DNA of 64,000 bases from Quillaja saponaria (GCA_029379385.1 CM055618.1:14857071-14921070), one strand, 5' to 3'; numbered from the stretch's first letter, positions 23,601 through 36,081 are shown. Notes: generated from the sequence alone by a model not told the origin. Numbers and translations are program-made.

Positions 23601-26600
23601 AGGTGCATGGTTTTGTTAGTGCGATCTGTGTTGCAGGATGACCTTCATTTTTCTGACTTAATGGTTTTTAGTGAATTATTGAATTTCTAACAACAGGTTT
23701 TGCTCATGCTGAATCAAAAAAGACATTGACATGTGTCGAGACAGTGTGTCCAGTAAGTGAAGGTATTACTGTTTCTATGCACCAGCAGTGTTGTGATTTA
23801 ATTTCTGTAAAATCTTTACTTTGACAAATAAAATATATTACAAATCACCCAGAGGGGGAGAACTACATGTGCACAGAATATATAGATATGTTGTACCCCT
23901 ACCGGCTTTAAAGAAATAAAAATGTACAATAAAGTTATAAAAGGTAAACATTTAAAGGAAGGCTACGGCGACTCGACTTAAGAGTGAAGAGGATGAATTG
24001 AACCTTGTTTGTATTGAATCTATGAACAAATTATAATTTTTGCTAAACATTGATATCTTGTGGTAGGTGAGAGCAGATCATGTGAGATTGATTGATATAA
24101 GTTTCATATATCTATATCAGCATTTGGAATTACAAGTTCAATTGTAATCTATCCTGTTGTAGAGTAGTCAGAAGCAAAGTAAGTCTTCTCCTTTTTCTGT
24201 GGCATTAGTAGAACTCTATCTTAGTACATATAGGAAGGAACATGCATTAAAGATAAAATCTCAATTGATTTTACCAGAATCTCCTTATCAACTCTGTCCC
24301 ATGCTTTATTTCTATAAACTCCTCGATTATTCTGAGTCTCTGACATCATTCGCTATAAGTCATGTTACTTCTTTTTTAATTTATGACCTTTGTGCTCTGC
24401 CCTATTATAGTTGTGTTCATTCTTTGTCTACATAAAATTGGTATGAACTAACCTTCATATGCAGAATTGGAAGTCTCCAATGTATTTGATAGGCTGGGTG
24501 GGAATGAAGGTTTAAACAGTCAAGCCTATGTTAGAGCTTTGAAGTGAGTGGCTCTATCATCCATGATTTTGCATGCTTCCTTTGGTGCTTTGTAGATGGT
24601 TTCTGTTTCTAACATTGAGCAGTGTTTTAAGAATATAATGGTAATATATTGTTAAGACCCACATTGTTTACATGTGAAAGTCTATGTTTTAATGTTTACT
24701 ACAAATAAAACTTATGGGTGTAGGTTTTGAGAAACTAATCAAGCCCATAATCATTTTCTTCATTCTATTTTATTGAACATGGTATCAAAATTAGGCTCTA
24801 GGCCCCTCTATGCTCTAACACTTTGGCCTGGTGCCTCTGGGTGTAGGTTTTGAGAAACCAATATAGCCCACAATCATTTTTCTCATTCTATTTTATTTAA
24901 CATGGTATTAGAGCAGGTTTAAAACTCAAACCCGATTTTGACCTGATTTCCAAAAACCCTAACCCTCTCTTTCTTTTCTCTAGCTTCCACATGAAGAAAA
25001 GGAAGAAGGAAAAGAAAAAAAATTATTTAACATGGTATTAGAGCGGGTTTGCTTGGTTCGATTTCCAAAAATCCCAATTCTTTCTTTTCTCTAACCGCCA
25101 CATGAAAAAAAAAAAAAAAGGAAGAGGAAAAAAACTGCTTTGCAGCCTGCCATCTTTTCAAGCCTAGTTATTTTCACTTTTCTCTATCCTTAGTTATTTA
25201 TTTTGTCTAAAGACGGCTCGATCCCTATCCTTTTCAAACCTCTTTGTTTTAGGGTTTGGTGGCTTAAAGGGTATGATAGCTCAAACAATATATGCGTAAA
25301 TTTTCCCACTATGTCTCTTTCCTGTGGTGCTCTTCTTTTCTGGCAAATCCAGCTGTACCTCATTCTGGATAACAAGGATATTGTTCACGGGTACTCATCA
25401 CTAGTATTGTTCATGGGTACTATTCACCGGTGCATTTGTCTAACGAATTGAAGCTTGACCTATTGTTCTTAGGTTGTTGTAAGCGAGAGGAATGTTGAGA
25501 TGGATAATTGGGTTTAACTTAGTACAAGATTGGCCATTAAATGCATCATTTAAGGGGGAGTGTAGGTATATAATAGTAATGTATTGTTAAGTCCCACAAT
25601 GCTTATGGTATTTATGTTTTATTGTTTACTATAAATAAAACTTATGGGTGTAGGTTTTGAGAAACCAGTCAAGCCCACGATCATTTACCTCATTTTATTT
25701 TATTTAACAAGCAGATGTGCAGTTGTATAAGGAAAAAAAAACCCCTTAAAAGCTCTAAATCAGTTGGGTTTCTTATATTTCCTGGGAACAGTTTATTTTC
25801 TGGAAATCAACATCAAGTTCTGAGCTTTTTCCTTTTCAGAATATTATCTCAAAATATATGATCAGTATATTTTTCTTTGGATCTTCTCCCTTTGATAAAA
25901 ACGTACTAATCAGAATGTTATCTCAAATATATGATCATTACATTTCAGATAATATATTTGAGAATCAGGGGACATTATTATCTCAAGTATATGATCAATA
26001 CATTTTTCTTTTGCAGGCCAATGGGTGTATCCAATATTTTGAATCAGTTCATCAGATTCTCAGAAGATATGAAAGTGCTTTTGCTTGATCAAGTATATGT
26101 TGTAAATGTTCTAGGTACTTTATTTTTACAAGCTGCAATGCATTACTCTCTCTTTTCATTTTTGATAATACTATCATAAAGTGTATATGAAACTGATATA
26201 TTATTGTAAATATTGCCTGATTGATTTCAATTTTAACATTTTGATACGTTTTTGTTAACTGGGTTAAGTAGATTATTGTTTATAACATGAACTATTTTCT
26301 GTTTACCAGGGTACATATCGTACAATTTTGTCATAGGAGCTTACTCATACTGGGGCCCAAAGGCAGGCTATAATATTTATCATATGGTATTTTCATTTGC
26401 AAACTTGAAGTTATGCTTTTCCCTTCTCTCTTCCTGTATACGTGCTCCCATTCTTTGATGTGAGTCCTGTATTACTTCTCAAATGGTGGTAATCTTGTTT
26501 AATTGAGGTTTTCTGGACAGAACAATGCAGATTTGTTGTTTGGAGGGATGACAGTTGTTTGTGGAATTTTGGGGACATTGTCTGGAGGCTTCATTCTTGA

Positions 26601-29323
26601 TAGAATGGGTTCAACAATCTCAAATGCTTTCAAGGTAAGTTTAGTTGAAACTTCTGAAAGTAATGATCCTCCCTCCCCTCTATTCTCAGGTGATGTTTCT
26701 GTGATTCTTATAGAAATGCTTTATTAATCTATTTTACTTGCAAACTGGAGAGGAAGATAGTTATAAATTTTTGAATTTTCATATTACTAGCATCTTTCAT
26801 TTGTATGTATCAAAAGTTGGCAGAGATGATGTTGTTTGACCTCCTGTGTCATCATATTGAATTTGTCCTTTGGTATCTAGTTATCATTTGAGTACTTGTA
26901 TACAGTTTACACTTTAAATTCTTCTATTTTGCTTTTATATTGCAGCTTCTATCTGGTGCAACTTTTCTCGGTGCAATCTTCTGTTTCTGTGCTTTTTATC
27001 TAAGGAGCCTGACAGGTTTTATAGCTCTTTTCTCTGTTGGAGAACTACTGGTCTTTGCCACACAGGTAACTTTATGAATTTATGAGCTGGATAAAAAACT
27101 TCTCTGCTTTATACCATCCATGCAACTTTTTCATGCTTAACAGTTAAGATTAGATGGGTTTAATTGAATCTATGAACCTTTTTATTCCATTTCAACTGCA
27201 TGAGTACTTTACATGAGATTTCAAGCTAGTGATACGATCTAGGATCTTGAGCTCCCTTGCCACTTGTAGTTATACAGCTCATATTCATTTATATAATTTC
27301 TCTAACTTTTTGATATTCAGTCCTACATATCTTTACTTATACTATTCGGTTATCCGATTCAAGCATTTATGGTGCTTGATTCATTTGAAAATTTCCTTTA
27401 TTGGCTTTACATCTCTAGTTCAGTAAGGACGGTATTTTATGTAGTAATACAGCTCTTTGTGATGGTAGGATCATCAGTCAATTATTTAATTAACACCATC
27501 ACTTTTGCAGGCTCCAGTGAATTATGTTTGTCTACATTGTGTCAAACCGAGTTTTAGGCCGTTGTCAATGGCTATCTCAACTGTTTCAATCCATATCTTC
27601 GGTGATGTGCCTTCATCACCACTTGTAGGGGTCATCCAGGTGTGCCATTGGAGTCTTATTACTAGATATCTTCTCATATATTGGCTATTTTTCTTTTTTG
27701 CTCATAATTTAATGAAATGCATATTAAATTAGTATACATGTACCATGTTAGATGATTAATCATTCCCCACATTGTAGAGCTTAGTTAACTTTGGTTGTAA
27801 TGCATGTGTAACTACTAAAATTGGATGAATGATGATTTCTTGTCACATAATTTTATGGTTGCCCCTAAGTGAAGATTGCATCTTTACCATATAAGTAGTA
27901 CCCACGCATTGCATGCATGTGATCTCATTATTGGGGGTTGAAATGAGGACATGGTTTGCTGGACACATGCCATTTGCAAGAGAGAATATTTTACTAAGAT
28001 CACTTTTGTTATACATTCTCAAAGAGTGCCTTCTATGTGCCTAGGATGGGCGTTGCACCATTCTGGTCACTTTTATTTGAAGATTTCCTGAGGTTGCCTC
28101 GGCATATACTTTTCTGGCCAAGTTCACAATTGTGATTGTACTGATGAAGTTCTAAGAAAGGGGATGTCATCATCACATAGGTCTTATGCCTCCCATTACT
28201 CATGACTTCCACCCTTCCAATCTGACAAACCCTCATTTTGTTTGAGGGGTTGACTCTCATACTACATAGCTATACACCCAAGAGACAGTCTGTCTCTTCC
28301 TCTTCCTCCTCTACTCCTGTATTGCTCCAATCCCTCTGGCGGTCTTGCCCTTCATTTCATAGTTTCTATCTCTGCACTGTCCTCTTTTGCTATCAGGTTT
28401 CCTATGTGATTTTCAGCTCATATTTGAGGCTACATTTTCTTTCTTAATAAAATTATTTATTTCAACCCTTGAAAAGACACACTGATGGTCTTTATTCTGC
28501 CTTTGTTTGTGAATCTATGGTTTCCTCACTTGCTTAACATTCTTTGCCTCTTATGAATTATGACTATCTTCAAATAAAATGGTAATGAGTTCAGTTTTTG
28601 TGTGCCATTCTGACGTTGATGACTCGTTGATTACGTGCTCAGGATAATGTTAACAATTGGAGAGAAACATCACTCATGCTAACTTCTGTGTTCTTTCTTG
28701 CTTCTGGAATATGGTTCATAGGTGAGTGCTATACATTAAAACTACTTTAATATTGTAAGATTGGAGTAACTGCGTTTTTGATAAATAAATCTATGAAAAT
28801 GCTAATATATGCCAGAAGTTATTCATTGTATAGATTCTCATTTGTATGCACATGCAGACATTTGTTTGCCTATATATTCCTTTTTGGAATAGGAAATATT
28901 CCATTATCTTCGTCTAAGATAGAGAAATGGGTAGTTGTCACTCTCAACTTGAATGAGTATGCTTCCAAACTATAATTAAGCACTAAATTAAGGAAATGGC
29001 TTGCTTTCTGGTCTTCTAGAAAGTGAAAACTACTAATCATCAAACGAGATGATTGGCTGCTGTGCAGTGATGTTTGAATTTTGTTTTTCCGGTATGAACA
29101 AAGCCTTTGGGGGGAAGGAGGATTTTAACTCGATGCTTTCTCAGTCCTTCATGGTTAAAATGGTGGATGATGCGAGTGCATGACATCCTAGACCAGTATA
29201 TGATAATATATTTAAAAAAAGTCAGTCAATTTGTTTAAAGAATGGAAAAGCATAATTTTTTAATTACAAAAAATTTACTTTACATAAACATAATAAATAA
29301 AAAGAAAAAAAGTCCTAGAGTAA

Positions 29324-29357
<34 letters not shown>

Positions 29358-29863
29358 CACCGCCGGATCACTAAGGCCGACTTTTGTCCCTACTCGACGG
29401 GTAGGCCTTGCAGTCAAGCTCCCTTTCTGCTTTTGCACTCGAGGGCCAATCTCCTTCTGTTGCTTATTTGGTTCTTTACATTGATATACATGGTCAGATT
29501 ACTTGCTATGTATACTACTTCGGCTCAATACATGATTTTTGGCTAAATAGAAAATGTTGTCTAAAAAATAAAAATTGAAGAGAAAGATTGTATTAATAAT
29601 CACTCTCTCATAAGCATAATAACAATACAAGGAAAACCCCTAGATCAATTGGTTGACTAGATTTTTCTCATATATGATGATGTCTTTCTAAGCATCATGG
29701 AACTTGAAAATGTTCTTTCTATCCAACAGGGATCTTTCTAAACAGTGTTGACATGTCACAAGATGAAGGCGAAAACCAAGTTGCCACATGTGCTAAGGAC
29801 AACATGAAGCCATTGCTTGAAGGGAACAGAAATAATATGCAAGATGGCTTCGGCGAAGCATGA
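17647..29863 (+). CDS. Spinster-like MFS transporter (probable sphingolipid transporter)
   Basis: Sixteen exons join in frame: 17647-17705, 19942-20073, 21080-21181, 22069-22173, 22278-22353, 22465-22539, 23500-23602, 23697-23762, 24465-24543, 26017-26114, 26310-26386, 26521-26634, 26946-27065, 27511-27639, 28643-28721, 29730-29863. They give 515 residues. The protein is a multi-pass major facilitator. NYVDRGAIASNG after the first helix is the spinster signature. GVGEASFISLAAPFIDD, FNWRYAFWGEA, GGFILDRMG and ISTVSIHIFGDVPSSPLVG match plant spinster homologues. Animal spinster proteins export lysolipids or sphingosine-1-phosphate; plant substrates are not settled. The C-terminal tail is hydrophilic. 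Introns make up about 87% of the span and carry a MITE, an LTR element and a plastid DNA fragment. Exon 8 contains a strong competing donor GTAAGT ten bases before the donor used. Confidence 0.93.
18477..19217. mobile_element. Probable hAT-type MITE in transporter intron 1
   Basis: The left end reads TAGGGTTGTGCAAAATA from 18477 and the right end reads GCATAGCCTTA to 19217. The ends are imperfect inverted repeats (10 of 14 when the outer 14 bases including one flanking base are compared). The flanks TTAAAAAG (18469-18476) and CTAAAAAG (19218-19225) match at 7 of 8, the size of a hAT target duplication. Both subterminal zones are rich in CCCGG/ACCC words in a very AT-rich intron. No transposase is present. 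Confidence 0.55.
21952..21979. repeat. Long T-run in transporter intron 3
   Basis: A nearly unbroken T-run of about 28 bases follows a shorter T8. It could be the reversed tail of an old retroposon, but I could not see box A or box B sequences convincing enough to call a SINE. Confidence 0.6.
24623..25709 (+). mobile_element. TRIM-like nonautonomous LTR retrotransposon in transporter intron 9
   Basis: Two LTRs align along their length: 5' LTR 24623-24779 (157 bp) and 3' LTR 25561-25709 (149 bp). Both begin TG and end CA. Direct flanks AGCAG at 24618-24622 and 25710-25714 are identical, a clean 5-bp target duplication. Just inside the 5' LTR, TGGTATCAAAATTAGG resembles the plant initiator-tRNA-Met primer site. 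Just before the 3' LTR, TTAAGGGGGAG is a polypurine tract. The LTR has a CTATAAATAAAAC TATA-like site. The 781-bp interior has no gag or pol coding. It holds two further copies of the LTR end plus primer-site stretch. Confidence 0.9.
24838..25130 (+). repeat. Repeated LTR-tail, primer-site and leader blocks inside the TRIM
   Basis: After the normal primer site at 24780, the last part of the LTR (from GGGTGTAGGTTTTGAG) and a primer site TGGTATTAGAGC recur at about 24840-24915. A third TATTTAACATGGTATTAGAGC occurs at about 25025. The blocks after the second and third sites are also alike: each has GATTTCCAAAAA, then TCTTTCTTTTCTCTA, then CCACATGAA and a purine run. Confidence 0.75.
25846..26015 (+). 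repeat. Three copies of the branch/acceptor stretch before transporter exon 10
   Basis: TCTCAAA(A)TATATGATCA-type units followed by TACATTT-like pyrimidine stretches start at 25846, 25921 and 25981. The third leads into the real acceptor (TTGCAG, ending 26016). The second contains a decoy acceptor CATTTCAG ending at 25948. Confidence 0.65.
29314..29458 (-). pseudogene. Plastid 23S rRNA gene fragment (nuclear plastid DNA)
   Basis: Read on the minus strand, this matches the plastid 23S rRNA segment that contains GGAGCTTGACTGCAAG, TCGGCCTTAGTGATCC, GGAAGGGCCATCGCTCAACG and ATAAAAGTTACTCTAGG. The match is from memory. A few differences from the usual plastid sequence show that it is an old transfer. 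It is about 145 bp, ends abruptly inside the rRNA, lies in intron 15 of the transporter, and cannot be functional. The mitochondrial LSU gene is similar here, but GGTGCCGA fits plastid better. Confidence 0.82.
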
Positions 29864-30743
29864 CTTTTCAATTCCGATACTACATTGTTGAGTTGTGCTC
29901 TTAGCAAGTATATGCTCAGAACTTCATGCCTATTATATTGCAAATTTCATTATCTACTTGCATGCCTTTCAGTTGGCTATTAAAGATGAAAGTTAGTATA
30001 TGACTTTGGAACATTAAAAGGTGGACAACAGTTGGACCTTGTGTAGCAGCTATGCTTCTCGTACCAGTGGAGGATAATTTGATGTCAAAACACGTTCACA
30101 TATATAAGGAAGATTTGTAGAACTCTCCTCACTAGGATATGGTAACAGGTATCTGTTCCATTTATGTAATTGCTGTCATGTATGGCACTTCTAATGTAAA
30201 TTGCTTGTGAAAGTATAACGTAAGTAACTGAAATTTGTCCATCTTGATACAATCAGAAAGCAATTTGGTGAATGTAATTGCTGTCATGTATAGAACTTAT
30301 ATTTGCTATCCATTTATGTTAAAGCTGTCATGTATAGCACTTCAATTTGAAATAATGATTTTTCTTTGTATGTATAATGATCGAATTTCTAACTTTTATG
30401 TGAATTCTATTCACCTTTTTCCATATGAATTAAGCCTGCATGATGTCTGCCGAAATTCTTGTAGGAGAGCAGAGTGTCAAATTTGTCTCTTTTGCATATA
30501 GCAGAGGATGGAATGACGAATCCAAATTGTAAATGACAGTTGGTCTTAATTGTGTGTATTAAGGTGTCATGTTGTTGTCTTGCTGATTCCCTTGTTGGCA
30601 AGAGACGCTTGATTGAGATGTTTACATCAATAAATGGCTATTGAGTTTTTCTGGGTGTAAGATTAAAATATTTTCAAATGAGTAATTCATTAATTGCATA
30701 GTATCAAAATCATGATCAAACATTGCAATAAATATTTAAAAAG

Positions 30744-30791
<48 letters not shown>

Positions 30792-31559
30792 CATTCAAAT
30801 ATTATCTTTCTAGGATTTGCTTCACCTTCATGATTTTCATTTTTTAATGGCTTTTTTAAGAAATTAAATAATAATTTATATATTAAAATCATAGTTAATT
30901 ATAATTAATAAATGTTACATATTTTTCATTTTCATAATTACCTTTAGGCATTCGTTAAAAAAATATATTTTATTTTTAACAAACATTGCACTTAGTTATT
31001 AACAAAAATAATGCAGTAAATAGTTAAAAATGTGCAACCCTAGATAAAAAAAATATATATATTGAAAACTAGAATAGTTAGTGTAGATAGAGATTGTGTG
31101 GGGAGTCTTCAATAAAATATAATATTTATATTAGAGTAACAATCGAGTCTTTGTGAATAATCATAGATTATTTTATACAAGTTGACTGTAAATTTTATTT
31201 TGAAAAATTCATTCGGTTAAAATAATTCATTAAGTAAAACCTTAAAAATTAAAGTACTTTAAAATTTTAATTCATCAATTACATAAAAATAAAATTTATT
31301 ATTAACTTTAATAAATATTGAAAATTCCAATATATATCAACCTACACAATATATAGGATCTTAGCAACCAGAAAAAAAAAAAAGAAAAAAAAAAGCACTG
31401 AATACTTAAATAGAAATCTTTTATGCGAGTGTTACCAACCCTCAAGTCAAATCGTGGAGCACGAGAGTGGCTGTAATTGGCTATTATTGCTAATTTGCTC
31501 GCTCAACAATTCCGTCCTCTTCCATTTTCATTTTATTGTTTATTTTTTAACAATCACAC
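29864..31559. other. Spacer downstream of the transporter
   Basis: The first part should be the transporter 3' UTR. Short near-repeats of CTGTCATGTATAG(C/A)ACTT occur near 30172, 30284 and 30328. From 30660 the DNA is strongly AT-rich. No gene is supported. Confidence 0.5.
30746..30787. repeat. (TA)n microsatellite
   Basis: About 21 uninterrupted TA units. It is likely to vary in length among individuals. Confidence 0.9.
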
Positions 31560-32074
31560 AGTCCTCATCTCAAGTCTCTCTGTGATTGGTCTGCATCTCA
31601 GCCACATCTCTCTTCATTTCTGTGAACTTCATCAGTGATTCATTTTTTGTCCCACCCAACAACTCCCTTGTGGTTGTGTCTCTGTTCTGTATCTCTAAGA
31701 TTCAATTTCCCTTTTTGTTTGTTCTCATTTTTTGTAGAAGATACTCCATCAGCTTTAGGAACCCATTCCTGAGTTTCACCTAAAGCCTCTTCTTTTCTAT
31801 TTTCCCTGTTTTTTTGCTTTTTCGTCAATCACTCAACGAACAAGAACCTGGGCATCATCCCCATTTTTCTAATTATTCGTAGGTAAGCAAACGTTCATCA
31901 ATACGCATTTCTTCTATTTGTTACATTACATTATAGTTGGACTACCATAAAGTTAAGTTACTGATCTTGCTTTTTTAATTTTCAGACTTGATTATCTGAA
32001 TGTGAATAACTTTGCATCAAAAGGATTGAACTTGATTCAATTTCGTTCTGCTTTTCGCTGCCACTGACAGCTCG
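31560..32074 (+). other. Probable noncoding leader exons of the BOU gene
   Basis: A pyrimidine-rich leader ends ATTCGTAG|GTAAGC at 31882. A second short exon appears to run 31986-32074, from acceptor TTTTCAG to donor CTCG|GTAAGA. The coding exon's acceptor GGCAG ends at 34564, next to the ATG, so the leader must be spliced in from upstream. Exon starts and alternative leaders are uncertain. Confidence 0.5.
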
Positions 32075-34564
32075 GTAAGATTCCTAGTTTTTCTTTTTCA
32101 TGTAATGACACTGATAGTCGATTTGCAAATTCTTGATTTCATTTTGGCTACTAATGTGTGATGAACAGCAGGAGTATGGGTGAATGGGTCTGAATATCCA
32201 TGTTGTTTGATCATTTCACCCCTCAAGCAGAGCTGAAGATCTTATACGAATAAATCCATAATAAGGGTCATTCACTCACTCACATCCTCAAACAGATAAA
32301 ATAATATTATCAGTCAAATTATAGTTGCATAATTGCATTAATATATGGTAACATCTCACAATGCATCAAGGGAATCAGAAATCCAATAGTCAGATTATGG
32401 TCTAAATAGTAGTGTAATTAAACCACACAAGAAGATATGTGAAAGGGGGCTTGTTGATTTCAATTGAGTTTCTTTCCACCAAGGCTTTTGTGAAATCAAT
32501 CTTAACACTGATGCTGCCCTATTTTCTCAAGTATCACTTCCTCGATTATATGTGGCCCTTTTATGAAATCTCTGCATGTAGATCATTAACGAGAAAATGA
32601 GAATCATCATCATATATATAGCAAAACATTTTCTCAGTTAGGGAATCTTTGATCTCAAAAAGATATAGGAAATACCGAATACGTTTCATGCATGGAAATA
32701 AGCTTGTTTTCACATGCTGTTGCAGTTTAACTTTCCGTATCTGTCATAAATGTGGATGCTTCTCATTACCCATGCTAGCCCATTTCCTCGTTTTGGTATC
32801 TTAAACTGATGAGGTATGTAACTGTGTGGTAGTATTACTACACAAAATTACATTTTAACTAAGAAATTCATCAATTACAAAGCATAACATTTCTCAATAG
32901 GAACTAGTATGATTTTCCCACGCCAGAAACTTGGTTTTGTTATCTCAGACTAGCTGATTAGCTATAGTCAATTATTACTTGTAGTTCATAAACCCGTGTT
33001 GTGTAATTATCTCTAATATGTTTTAGAGACTTTTACATACTTGTATGAATTGATAAATATTTTCAATAGTATTTACGTGCATTTATCTCTAATCCATATG
33101 CATGCAAGATCAACAGCTTCATATTCTATAACAAATTTATGACTCCCAATTGTAATTAGATTGTTTTCTCTTTTGCCAGTTTATTGTATGATTTTTAGTT
33201 TTGCTTTCAGTTTTTACTTTATTTATTTGGCAATTCATTTGACATTTTATATCAGTATTGGTATTTCTATTAATGTGGTGCTTATGTGTAATTATTATAT
33301 GAGGATGTCCATCAGGACCTCCATTGAGATCTACTAAGAAGCTTTATTTTATATTTATTTTCCTCAGCTATTCCTCACTGCTTATGTATTAGAAGAAAGT
33401 TGTTTGAAAATGTTTTCCTAGATTCTGTTTCATGAGTGATAACTACCCTACAATTACACTGCACTTGGCTAATTAGAAGCGTATAGCAGTTAAAAATTTA
33501 GCTTGGTAAGGCCTGTCTAACTGCCTTGCTATTCTGAGTTGAGTGAATGGAACTTATCTGCATTTTCTGGTTATGTGAGATTCAATTGCTTATGCGAAAC
33601 TTCATCCTATTATCCTATACTATCTTTCTCAAAGATTATGAGTTGAAATAGGAATATTTTCTTAGAATTCCAGAGTCAAGATTATTCACTGTGGTCAGGA
33701 TGAGGCTAAATGAGATCAACTTAGTTGTCTTCTTTCTCGAAGGATACTTTGGATAAGTTTGTGTTTGTGCTTTATAGCTGTGAAGAAAAGGCATATTCAT
33801 GTTGTTACTTTTAGATAATTAATGAGGATCGATATATTATTTCTCTGATAAAGTTCAACTATCACCTTCCAGAAATGTTGTTCTAAAACTACATGGGATA
33901 ATACAGACATTTTATTTTGGTTACAACTTTCATGAGCGGTAATAGATATACTGGTACTGTGGTAAACAATGGTCTCCTACAATATAGATCTAAATTCTCT
34001 GTAGTTGTCTTCTTGGTTCCAGAATAAAAGGAGCGCGATAGGAGCATTTGTTGGTGAACAAAATTTTTGCCATTACATGTAAACATATGATGTTCTTTCT
34101 TCTTAGAGGTTGAAATAATATTTTCCTATGAAATAAGCTATTGACTCACAGTAGTCCTTACCTGGATGAGGTTCACATTCCTGTTGGAGTTAATTGTTTA
34201 CCCTGGATGAACCGTCCGTTAAGTAATATTTATGTATGCATAAGCTACTAACTCCAATAGCCATTACCTGGATGAAGTCCAATTTGGTTTTAGTTACTTA
34301 ATTGTTTACCTTAAAACCTTTCCCCCAAAAACCAGTTGCTTGTTAACATGGAAATATGAAGATTATACATGAAAGAATTATTTTCCCTTGTCTGCTCTGC
34401 TACAATGCTTTACATCTTAAATGTTATCTCCCTTAATTATAAGTTTTTTGGGCTTCTAGTTCAAGGATGAAATCATTTTCTCCAGAAGCTTTTGTGTGGT
34501 CTTATAAGCAATTTCAATTCATCTTATTACTTTGTTTCTATCTTTGGATTTTCTTAAATGGCAG
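32075..34564 (+). other. Long leader intron of the BOU gene
   Basis: About 2.5 kb of AT-rich DNA lies between the last leader exon and the coding exon. A diverged pair of short repeats (CAGTAGTCCTTACCTGGATGA and CCATTACCTGGATGAAG types) occurs near 34150 and 34260. No gene is seen. Confidence 0.5.
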
Positions 34565-36081
34565 ATGGGGGACGTAGCTAAGGACCTTGCTTCAGGGACT
34601 GTTGGAGGGGCAGCTCAATTGATATGTGGACACCCTTTTGACACCATCAAGGTTAAGCTCCAAAGCCAGCCTGTGCCACTCCCAGGCCAACCTCCTAAAT
34701 ACTTGGGTGCAATTGATGCTGTCAAGAAAACAATAGCAACCGAAGGTCCAGGAGGTTTGTATAAAGGTATGGGGGCTCCACTTGCTACTGTGGCAGCCTT
34801 AAATGCTGTCCTCTTCACAGCTAGGGGGCAAATGGAAGCATTATTGAGGTCGCATCCTGGCGCTCCCCTTACTGTAAGCCAACAGGTTGTTTGTGGAGCT
34901 GGAGCTGGAGTTGCTGTTTCCTTCTTAGCTTGCCCTACAGAACTGATCAAGTGCAGGTGAGTGGTGGTGTTTTCCTTTTGATGACATTTTCAGTCAAGCT
35001 TGCATTTTCTTCCTTCTGTCCACCAACTTTGAAATCCATATAGAGACAGCTCAATTATTTTTAATGATTTCTGATCTATTTTCTGCTTTTTCATTTTAGT
35101 TTTAAAAGTTCAAATTAACACTCATACATATAGCATATCTGCTCATGGATGAGGATTGGTCCCTCAAGGCAACCAGGTTGAATATGGGATTACCTGATAT
35201 GTGGTTCTTGCAACTAGGGTCATGTATGGCTTGCCAATTCCTTCCTATATAGGTGGATTCTTTATCATAAAAAGAAAATAGTAGACGATAATGAAGTTGT
35301 AACTATTTGAACCTAACATTACTTCAACTTCTTATAGCTTAGTTTGGTTCTTGGAAAGCAGAAATGTGGATAACCCCCACAATGGTTTCTTCCCTAAGAA
35401 TGCGTTCCTTGAATAATCCAACTAGATTCAAATAAGGAGTCATCATGGTGCAATAAATGAAGATCTGCCAGTTACTTTGTCAATAGTCTTCTCTATTAGT
35501 GTCCCTATTTGTTATGTAATGGGGAAATATAAAAACATGAAACTTCTTGTTGACCATTTTTATTTCGTGGTGATTACAGGTTGCAAGCACAGAGTGAATT
35601 GGCTGGTTCTGGCTCAGTTGGTGTGGCAGTGAAGTATGGGGGGCCACTGGATGTGGCCAGGCATGTTCTCAGATCAGAAGGGGGTCTTAGAGGTCTCTTC
35701 AAGGGCTTAGTTCCGACTATGGCACGTGAAATACCTGGAAATGCTGCAATGTTTGGTGTATATGAAGCATTTAAGCAATTCCTTGCAGGAGGCCAAGACA
35801 CTTCTCAGTTAGGAAGAGGTTCTTTGATTGTGGCTGGAGGCTTGGCTGGAGCTTCCTTCTGGGTTTCAGTCTATCCAACTGATGTTGTTAAGAGTGCACT
35901 TCAGGTAGATGATTACAAAAGTCCTAAGTATTCTGGCTCCATTGATGCTTTTAGGAAGATCAAGGCTTCAGAGGGGCTCAAAGGGCTGTACAAGGGTTTT
36001 GGTCCGGCCATGGCCCGAAGTGTTCCTGCAAATGCAGCATGTTTCTTGGCGTATGAGGTGACAAGGTCAGCCCTGGGATGA
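34565..36081 (+). CDS. BOU: Mitochondrial carnitine/acylcarnitine carrier-like protein BOU
   Basis: Two exons, 34565-34956 and 35580-36081, give 297 residues. The protein has the three repeats of the mitochondrial carrier family, each with its Px(D/E)xx(K/R) signature: HPFDTIK near residue 24, CPTELIK near 124 and YPTDVVK near 230. The start MGDVAKDLASGTVGGAAQL and the end MARSVPANAACFLAYEVTRS match plant A BOUT DE SOUFFLE almost residue for residue. BOU sits in the inner mitochondrial membrane. Arabidopsis mutants fail to grow normally in ambient air, and it has been linked to photorespiration (glutamate transport) despite its acylcarnitine-carrier name. The ATG follows its acceptor directly. 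Confidence in the identity is high. Confidence 0.96.
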
